DNA from: [Scytonema hofmanni] UTEX 2349
Lineage (GTDB): Bacteria > Cyanobacteriota > Cyanobacteriia > Cyanobacteriales > Nostocaceae
Direction of reading: 5' to 3'
NCBI RefSeq assembly: GCF_000582685.1
Contig: NZ_KK073769.1
Location: 633,672-652,320 of the forward strand
DNA: 18,649 nucleotides
Shown: positions 16,070 through 18,649 of the stretch, one piece after another
Layout: each line of letters begins with the position of its first letter
Position numbering within the stretch: position 1 is the first letter of the stretch
Made by a program: the position numbers and the translations under genes
The notes under the pieces: generated by a model
Told to the model about the DNA's origin: nothing
Seen by the model: only the letters and a program-made list of their open reading frames with translations
The model's database searches: none

Positions 16070-16123
16070 ATGCCATTGTAGCGCTCCTTTCAACCCTCTC
16101 AGAAAAATTTGAAAGATTTGAAT
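16070..16123 (-). ncRNA. Delocalised homing crRNA targeting tRNA-Ala
   Basis: Read on the minus strand, a degenerate repeat (16123-16087) keeps only the 3' part of the V-K repeat, ending GAGAGGGTTGAAAG. It is followed from 16086 by spacer GAGCGCTACAATGGCAT (16086-16070). The tRNA-Ala gene has GAGCGCTGCAATGGCAT at 15687-15703, a 16 of 17 match with the single difference at spacer base 8; similarity stops after base 17. V-K CASTs are known to use such solitary short-spacer guides outside the array to home to tRNA genes. The repeat's GAGAGGGTT pairs base for base with the tracrRNA anti-repeat AACCCTCTC (16517-16509). It lies 6 bp beyond the last array repeat, downstream in the array's transcription direction. 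Confidence 0.9.
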
Positions 16124-16129
16124 CTTCTA

Positions 16130-16308
16130 TTATTAATACACTCCTAGCCGGGATGGTAGTTGAAACTGCAAGGCTAATCTCTAGCGATGACCGCCAGAAA
16201 TATTTCAACCCACCCCTAGCCGGGATGGTTGTTGAAACCACTAGATAGCCGATTGATGCGGGGGATTGTGGCTTTCAACCCACCCCTAGCCGGGATGGTT
16301 GTTGAAAC
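16130..16308 (-). CRISPR. Type V-K CRISPR array, three repeats and two spacers
   Basis: 37-nt repeats read on the minus strand: R1 16308-16272 (GTTTCAACAACCATCCCGGC ... GGGTTGAAAG), R2 16238-16202 (one change, in the last base) and R3 16166-16130, whose 5' half is conserved while its 3' half (the crRNA handle side) has decayed, as expected of a terminal repeat. The repeat matches the one I remember for V-K CASTs. Spacers are 33 nt (16271-16239) and 35 nt (16201-16167). I see no match to either elsewhere in the window. The array lies downstream of cas12k and tracrRNA on the same strand, with the leader side at 16309 and beyond. Without cas12k it is probably inert unless complemented in trans. 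Confidence 0.95.
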
Positions 16309-16499
16309 TCGACCCGTCTAGAACCCTTGCTATAAAAGCTTTCCATACACATAATTTGGCAGGTCTGCTTAAAAAGTCTCGAACTGAAAATTAAAAAACT
16401 AAATGCATTGACATACTAGTTTCTTAAGTCAAGACTGGATAAGGGTTTTAAAGTTTTGGCGGGACTCCAGGGATTTTGCCCCCGCTTTGACACGCCAAA
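16309..16499 (-). other. CRISPR leader and spacer between tracrRNA and array
   Basis: This AT-rich stretch separates the tracrRNA T-run from the first repeat. It contains an imperfect hairpin-forming segment (ttggcg at 16456-16461, cgccaa at 16493-16498). On the minus strand, TTTTATAGCAAGG (around 16330-16342) could hold a weak -10 box for the array. I see no ORF. Confidence 0.4.
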
Positions 16500-16765
16500 A
16501 AAATATTTGAGAGGGTTCCCCCGACCGACGAAGGGGGTGATTCAGTAGCCACCACTGTGGTAATCCACACCGTTATAAATAACGACTATGGCTAAAAGCC
16601 TTACTCCTTATTGCTGGGAGCGCACCTATCCTGTCTTGCGACAGCAGCATCAGAAGCGGGCAGCTACCAGGGTCAGAAAGCATGACGGTCTGACAACCGC
16701 CAAAAACTAACCCAGATTTTTCACAGTACAGCGGCTCCAAAGAGCATGAACTGCGGCGCTGTTAT
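16500..16765 (-). ncRNA. Type V-K tracrRNA
   Basis: The minus strand carries the conserved landmarks of the Cas12k tracrRNA as I recall them: GCGCCGCAGTTCATGC near the 5' end, CTGACCCTGGTAGCTGC (16676-16660), GGATAGGTGCGCTCCCAGC, AATAAGG, and GTGGCTACTGAATC (16552-16539). A CCCCC/GGGGG stem (16537-16518) and the anti-repeat AACCCTCTC (16517-16509) follow. A run of T's (complement of 16496-16503) would end transcription. The RNA scaffolds Cas12k, pairs with crRNA repeats and is needed for guide-directed transposition. The sequence appears full length (~255 nt) and undamaged, unlike cas12k upstream. Confidence 0.93.
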
Positions 16766-16771
16766 ATCCAT

Positions 16772-16800
16772 ATTATATTTTCAAGGTTCAGATTAGTGAA
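16772..16800 (-). promoter_or_regulatory. Putative tracrRNA promoter
   Basis: On the minus strand, TATAAT (16777-16772) is followed 7-8 bases later by the expected tracrRNA 5' end (AACAGCGCCGC, about 16765). A weak -35-like TTCACT (16800-16795) sits 17 bp upstream, directly after the cas12k stop codon. The arrangement lets tracrRNA be made independently of cas12k. Confidence 0.6.
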
Positions 16801-17871
16801 TTAAACTAAAGCGGCTCGACGTTCTTGGTAAGCAAAGACAGCTAAATCTCGTGCTTTTTCTTCTGGACTACCCCTGATTTGGTGTGTCCCAATTTCAGTA
16901 GAGATTCCGGCTTTTGCAGCTTGGGATTTAATACTCTCAATTAATCGACCGTAACTCCAGCGATGAATGCTCATACGATATTCTTTGGCATATTTTTGTT
17001 GAGCTTCCTTGTAACCAGGACATTTCTTTTCTGCTCTGGATTGGATTTCGCTACTGATTTGCTCACGCATATCGCGGAGTTTTGGGATAACTATGCTGCC
17101 TGCTTTATAGGTTTTGGCGATCGCAATAATTTCTTTTGCCAACAATCTATCTACGTATTGCCCTAACTCAGATTCTCCAAAATCGTTTAGAGCAAACTGT
17201 TTTTGAGCTTTGTGACGTTCATGAGATAGGCGTTGCTGTTGTTGTCGCTGACGATTTAGGAGATTGTAATTTTTTCCAAGTAGTTGTTTAGTACTGCGAT
17301 ATGCCAAAACTTTATTGTTGGCAGCATCTACCACAGCTACCGTTGCAGGTTTATCCAGTCCAAAACTAACACCAACAATAATATTAGATTTACCTTGATA
17401 CAGAGGTTGACTGGGACGACCAGGAAAGGGGTTGTTCAGTTTTTGCCTCTGAGTTCGCTCACGTTGTAGATGAGTTAGCTGTTTTTGAGTGAGATCACGT
17501 TCTTGTTCCATCTTACGGATGGTTTTCTCAGTTTTAACGATTTTTTCAGTGCGAACCAGTTCTGTTTCCTCTTCTGTCCACAAGCGTGTCTCTATAGAGC
17601 ATTGAAGAATCAAGCGGTTAACCTTCCAAGGTGCGCCTATACCTTTTCTTTCTTGCCAGAGTAGACGTGCAGAACGAAGAAAAAATAAGCCAGAAGAATA
17701 GGTTTCTTCGTTATCATGCCAAACTTGCCAATCCTGGCAGAAGCGTTGAAAATAATTACGCTGGCGAGAACCACAACAAATATAAAATTCCGGATTAATG
17801 ATATTTTTCTTCAAGCCATTAAACTTAACAAAAATACGACCTGGTTTGTTTTTCAGATTCAACCAATTCAC
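16801..17871 (-). pseudogene. cas12k: Cas12k, C-terminal portion (effector of type V-K CAST)
   Basis: Cas12k binds tracrRNA/crRNA, recognises a GTN-type PAM and recruits TniQ/TnsC/TnsB without cutting DNA. The 356-residue frame aligns from about its residue 8 (KPGRIFVKFNGL) with the second half of Cas12k (full length ~640). Landmarks are RLWTEEETELVR, RPSQPLYQGKSN, VGVSFGLDKPATVAVVDA (RuvC-I-like strand without the catalytic Asp, normal for Cas12k), VLAYRSTKQLLG, LSHERHKAQKQF, TYKAGSIVIPKLRDMRE and HRWSYGRLIESIKSQAA. The N-terminal ~290 residues are missing. The annotated start is GTG 17871, but the frame stays open upstream through a 37-residue tandem repeat into IS66 with no ATG. The missing half may lie beyond the IS or be lost. 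Confidence 0.92.
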
Positions 17872-17880
17872 ATCTCTTTT

Positions 17881-18200
17881 AGGTAACCATCCCCTTTGGA
17901 AATAAAGATATTTAATGAAACTGTATAAACCAGATTCTATTAACTGCTTTAAAAAACCTATCTGCCAAACTAGGATGATATTTTTTATTTTAGGTAAGCA
18001 TTCATTTGGGAAATAAAGATACTTAATGAAACTGTATGAACCGGATTCTATTAACTGCTTTAAAAAATATATCTGCCAAACTAGGATGATGTTTTTTATT
18101 TTAAGTAAGCATTCATTCGGGAAATAAAGATACTTAATGAAACTGTATGTTCCGGATTCTATTAACTGCTTTAAAAAATATATCTGCCAAACTAGGATTA
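17881..18200 (-). repeat. 111-bp tandem repeat, about 3 copies, in frame with cas12k remnant
   Basis: Unit starts are at 17881, 17992 and 18103, giving a period of 111 bp (37 codons). The anchor gattctattaactgcttt recurs at 17933, 18044 and 18155. The third copy loses similarity after about 18196. Copies two and three are closer to each other than to the first. On the minus strand in the cas12k frame there is no stop codon; the unit reads LPKIKNIILVWQIYFLKQ followed by LIESGSYSFIKYLYFPNEC. I do not recognise this as part of Cas12k. Confidence 0.85.
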
Positions 18201-18234
18201 CCTTTTTCTTAATGTCATCATCATTAGAATATAT

Positions 18235-18649
18235 GTAACCGTTCAGGGGGGTAACGAGAGAATAAGAGTTACAGGCGATTTAATTGGTTGATCTAGCTAC
18301 GTCGTGGGCTCCTCAAATTTAGTAACAATTGTTGGGGTTGTCAGGCGATCGTCAATTAGGGAGACCAAAATCTGGTAATGTGAAATTTATGGAACAAAAG
18401 CACCTATCCTACATCGAGCAGATACCCCGTGTTGATTGGGAAAAAACTCCAGCCAGCGTCCAAAAACTGGTAGAGGGGATGGGGCAGCAAATCGAAAGCT
18501 TAGAAAAACAATTAGCAGAAGTCCTGACAATCCAGCAACAGCTATTAGAGAAAGCTAATCGTACATCTCAAAATTCATCATCACCTCCTAGTGCAGACCC
18601 GCCAGGATTTGGGAAAAAGCAGGAGAAAAAGAAAAGTAACAAAAAACGG
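18235..18649 (+). mobile_element. IS66-family insertion sequence, right copy, partial
   Basis: The element begins GTAACCGTTCAGGGGGG at 18235 and runs out of the window. It is the inverted twin of the copy at 1-575; over the shared length I see only a one-base A-tract difference. The 8 bp before it are gaatatat, unlike the flank of the left copy, so the two copies entered at different target sites or flanks were reshuffled by recombination. It interrupts the open frame leading into cas12k. Confidence 0.88.
18389..18649 (+). CDS. IS66 transposase, N-terminal part, frame intact, 3' end outside window
   Basis: The frame starts at ATG 18389 (MEQKHLSYIEQIPRVDWEK) and is open to the window end. After the leucine/glutamine-rich coiled-coil-like segment and Ser/Pro linker it reads PPGFGKKQEKKKSNKKR. 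This is the frame that, in the left copy, would lead into GGQPGHEGKNR and the CSGCG zinc finger. The five-A tract at 18626-18630 keeps it in frame, so this copy could encode an active transposase. Confidence 0.85.
   Translation, partial: MEQKHLSYIEQIPRVDWEKTPASVQKLVEGMGQQIESLEKQLAEVLTIQQQLLEKANRTSQNSSSPPSADPPGFGKKQEKKKSNKKR

Larger units (their letters stand above)
15743..18234. mobile_element. Decayed type V-K CRISPR-associated transposon (CAST), partial
   Basis: The tRNA-proximal boundary is TGTAAATTCGCAAATTATAT at 15743, resembling the TGTACA-type termini of V-K CASTs. Parts in order are: TnsB-binding-like motif blocks (15743-16004), delocalised homing crRNA (16070-16123), CRISPR array (16130-16308), tracrRNA (16500-16765) and a cas12k 3' remnant (16801-17871), with an in-frame tandem repeat upstream (17881-~18200) before IS66 enters at 18235. 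The Tn7-like transposition genes tnsB, tnsC and tniQ and any cargo are not in the window. The distal end may lie beyond the right-hand IS66. HIP1 is scarce here (one copy near 17117) and base composition is more AT-rich than in neighbouring genes, fitting acquired DNA. As it stands the element cannot move by itself. Confidence 0.9.

Noticed and set aside
17284..17469. Short plus-strand frame inside cas12k
   Set aside because: It is antisense to conserved Cas12k residues, which explain the open frame.
16801..17871. IS605/IS607 TnpB transposon-associated nuclease
   Set aside because: The RuvC-like strand reads GVSFGLD without the catalytic Asp, and the adjacent tracrRNA, 37-nt repeats and transposon-end motifs are those of type V-K, so Cas12k fits and TnpB does not.
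1..18649. Composite IS66 transposon carrying the whole segment
   Set aside because: The segment holds core genes (ssb, ruvB, hisF, a tRNA), and both bounding insertions cut pre-existing genes, so independent insertions are more likely.

Overview
The window looks like chromosome (or a large replicon) of a filamentous, probably Nostocalean cyanobacterium. The evidence is the frequent HIP1 palindrome GCGATCGC, cyanobacterial-type ssb, ruvB and hisF, a CYP110-like P450, an Slr1212/ETR1-like ethylene-receptor module, and a type V-K CRISPR-associated transposon (CAST), a class known from cyanobacteria. I assign no species.

Layout. Both edges lie inside nearly identical copies of one IS66-family element in opposite orientation, each with its GTAAC terminus facing inward (1-575 on minus; 18235-18649 on plus). 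The left copy has cut a NACHT NTPase gene. Inward from it come a fused two-domain oligopeptide-type ABC ATPase, ssb, a 740-bp non-coding stretch with a foldback repeat, and a very large sensor protein (ethylene-receptor-like membrane domain, about five PAS domains, GGDEF, EAL). Next is a tailoring-type trio: CYP110-like P450 and a PhyH-family dioxygenase (both plus), convergent with a GT1 glycosyltransferase (minus). Then follow a secreted TPR protein, a hairpin-repeat cluster, ruvB, hisF with a small membrane ORF starting on its stop codon, and tRNA-Ala(GGC) with a strong promoter.

The most interesting part is 15739-18234, a decayed type V-K CAST docked immediately downstream of tRNA-Ala. 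It holds arrays of TnsB-binding-like motifs, a delocalised homing crRNA, a three-repeat CRISPR array, the tracrRNA with its promoter, and the C-terminal half of cas12k, which is cut off upstream by IS66. The homing spacer matches the tRNA gene at 16 of 17 positions behind a GTN-type PAM, and the transposon end begins 56 bp past that PAM. The homing repeat pairs perfectly with the tracrRNA anti-repeat, while the array repeats carry one mismatch. This is therefore a readable fossil of RNA-guided self-homing. tnsB, tnsC and tniQ are not in the window. Two blocks of end motifs lie back to back between the tRNA and the guide, suggesting a rearranged or nested insertion. A 111-bp in-frame tandem repeat precedes the cas12k remnant.

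Family and motif statements come from memory of those families and from reading the sequence; no database search was run.
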